This document shows, in pieces, positions 63,601-64,000 of a DNA stretch of 64,000 nt (positions within the stretch are counted from its first letter, which is position 1; each line of letters starts with the position of its first letter). The notes beneath the pieces were generated by a model. It was not told where the DNA came from and made no database searches. It worked only from the letters and a program-made list of their open reading frames with translations. A program made the position numbers and the translations under genes. This DNA comes from Kerstersia similis. Lineage in GTDB: Bacteria; Pseudomonadota; Gammaproteobacteria; Burkholderiales; Burkholderiaceae_B. The stretch lies in NCBI RefSeq assembly GCF_965139615.1, contig NZ_CBCSIQ010000010.1:56768-120767 (forward strand). Reading direction: 5' to 3'.

Positions 63601-63796
63601 TACCTTCGATTTGCACTTCCTCCAGGGTGGTCACTGGGGGAGTGTCAGGACGGGCTGCCTCGGCTGGCCCGGTGGTGGTGCCGGCGGCCTGTGCATTTGA
63701 GAGGGTGCTCAAGGGAACACTCAGGGCGAGCCCGATGAAGATGACCAATGGACGCAGCGCGAAAGGGCGCGCTGCCGGGGGCAGACTGGGTGGCAT
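60647..63796 (-). CDS. TonB-dependent outer-membrane receptor, locus 2
   Basis: A 1049-residue receptor without an STN domain. The signal peptide ends AQA (about 37). A TonB box-like segment may lie in TTLEEVQIEG. The plug contains KGATAGDLFKGMNGVYSGDNR and NPNLVG-like DPNLVGSIMVEKGPS, and the barrel ends NITNRYYIDPLARVMQPAPGRT…ARF. A FRAP-like box is IRFPSLYEDT. Extra cysteine pairs (CHVIDYDIYGNC; CTENAQGQEGC) sit in long loops between strands, probably outside the cell. It heads an operon with the hemophilin-like and slam genes and follows a Fur-box candidate. Confidence 0.92.
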   Translation of the reverse strand: MPPSLPPAARPFALRPLVIFIGLALSVPLSTLSNAQAAGTTTGPAEAARPDTPPVTTLEEVQIEGSYENRDERGRNQVFDKDVVNVYQGKEEIERYKGATAGDLFKGMNGVYSGDNRNSGALDPNIRGIQGEGRIPVTIDGTEQATSIWMGPAGVANRNYIDPNLVGSIMVEKGPSLTPGLKSGIGGTVQVRTLEPDDIIRPGNTFGMELKTETATNAVRAQENWKSLFGQDYRDIEGAWSGNDGQVTMGAGGGLEVTPRSGSSGKDFNFDDNSFRLAMAKKHEHFDFLTAYSYRKRGNYYSGTHGADKYQTDTWQDEATAQFDNDGGVGGLQTNYVANYFLPGQEVTNTSSTQESYLLKGSLYLPHDQAIKLSYMHSNQQYGESLPWLVYWAVRDQVFEGNQAQMPYSKVKQDTLNLGYSFQPEGNKYINLNANAWMTHSKSWRHQNGDMVYGITGTNQYGTGDIPWNSYVQCHVIDYDIYGNCANVSSTPPEKQANVDDAYTIYPKALQISTHKRWGFNLSNTAELHPRLHLTLSGDFTKEKLRQSDASEGRQLTELTWGVNHLGPRSGTRQQWDFAFNFDWKPVDWLQLYAGARYSDYWSFDDGLAEKRANQVSGYQVSESSITAKRYSYFRLMTDEEVSARKATIYAKYQSYVDRYTGTRLEKFLEQYPDAETFAKSSYSGIIDGVWYTTYDSNNYIEVPYNNSFEGFADNNPFLNGTIDINACTENAQGQEGCVANFIYPGTSNNVYSYATDIDIWQQPEKKQGHAWAPQFGANISLTQNIRLYARYAEFIRFPSLYEDTQSAWGYKATYLAAAASKPEHAYNWEVGYVHNLADYFPRLEYADFRINYFHNTIHNYIDRDNTFNIVQFDKKKMTGIELQTRIDSGRFFANLAGTYRLKNEMCDRDYASYLDPVQNRIPACITAGFPFSFSRTSLQPKYSINLDLGTRLMDRKLEIGGRMTYHSSAKNKDEEALAVTGLSYAINRPYYWNPIWVFDAYASYQVNDNLSLDLGINNITNRYYIDPLARVMQPAPGRTLKAGLTARF

Positions 63797-63909
63797 GTAG
63801 CAGATCCGTAAGCGAGGGAGTGAATGAACGGCAGGGCATCTGGCGCGGTGCCTCGCACCATGCGCCCCGTCGTTCTGATTTAGCGATGTCGGATCAAATC
63901 TTATCTACA

Positions 63910-63928
63910 AATAAGAATGCGTCTCATG
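63910..63928 (-). promoter_or_regulatory. Candidate Fur box upstream of the locus 2 receptor
   Basis: AATAAGAATGCGTCTCATG matches 14 of 19 positions of AATGAGAATCATTCTCATT by eye. It overlaps a possible minus-strand promoter: TGAGAC (63926-63921), 17 bases, TAAGAT (63903-63898). The leader would be about 95 nt. The rest of 63797-64000 shows no gene. Confidence 0.65.
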
Positions 63929-64000
63929 CGATTTCATATGGAAAAAGCATGATTTCGTATGCGGGCGGCAGATGGGGGCGTACCGGGGACGGTGCTGGGG

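Noticed and set aside
58148..63796. Locus 2 as a transferrin/lactoferrin TbpAB system
   Set aside because: The cargo has no lipobox and is only 280 residues with a single C-terminal barrel; TbpB is a bilobed lipoprotein of about 600 residues.

Overview
The window reads as the chromosome of a high-GC betaproteobacterium of the family Alcaligenaceae (Bordetella/Achromobacter/Kerstersia-like). Three things point there: the dusB-fis-purH-ruvC-ruvA housekeeping block, a PutA without a DNA-binding domain next to a divergent Lrp-type regulator, and a globin-coupled diguanylate cyclase of the BpeGReg type. I see no rRNA, tRNA, insertion sequence, prophage or CRISPR array. The genus is an inference from protein similarity only.

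Layout. 1-66 is probably the tail of an upstream gene. 229-10035 is a complete surface-signalled uptake locus: ECF sigma factor, FecR-type anti-sigma factor, TonB-dependent receptor with an STN signalling domain, a PKD-repeat lipoprotein, a small secreted hemophilin-like protein, and a Slam outer-membrane secretion protein. 10752-15575 holds a secreted S9 peptidase and a membrane PQQ-dependent glucose dehydrogenase. 15699-24900 is mainly core metabolism and DNA repair: ruvB, a PLP dehydratase, a YtfL-type CBS protein, then ruvA-ruvC-purH-fis-dusB-ubiH on the minus strand. 25149-33128 carries a small ACT-like gene behind a long leader, a BepA-type protease, a YheT-type hydrolase, an NTF2-like protein, a zinc-finger protein, AzlCD, RhlE and a thioredoxin-fold protein. 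33218-45471 is mostly transport and regulation: an RND pump, the globin-coupled cyclase, two MFS exporters, MarR, LysE, AraC and DUF445. 45584-52994 is a CoA-thioester catabolic cluster with two MarR regulators and a LivJ-type binding protein. 53172-58036 is putR-putA and a small DMT protein. 58148-63796 is a second TonB receptor / hemophilin-like / Slam operon on the minus strand behind a good Fur-box candidate.

The most interesting content is the pair of receptor-hemophore-Slam loci at the two ends, facing each other about 48 kb apart. Each encodes a secreted protein with an ordinary signal peptide, a shared central motif (VYFGE...HT-FYVGEN) and a TbpB-like C-terminal barrel ending in an FGG motif. 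Each also encodes a cognate TonB receptor and a Slam with TPR plus beta-barrel. By analogy with the HphA/HphR/HsmA hemophilin system of Acinetobacter, I infer that both scavenge heme or a heme protein. Locus 1 differs by being wired to an ECF sigma/anti-sigma pair and by encoding an 836-residue PKD lipoprotein. Both loci have a hairpin between the hemophore and Slam genes, and in locus 2 it is a textbook intrinsic terminator. A second point of note is a thiolase-like protein without its nucleophilic cysteine, paired with a DUF35 protein; this looks more like a retro-aldolase than a thiolase.
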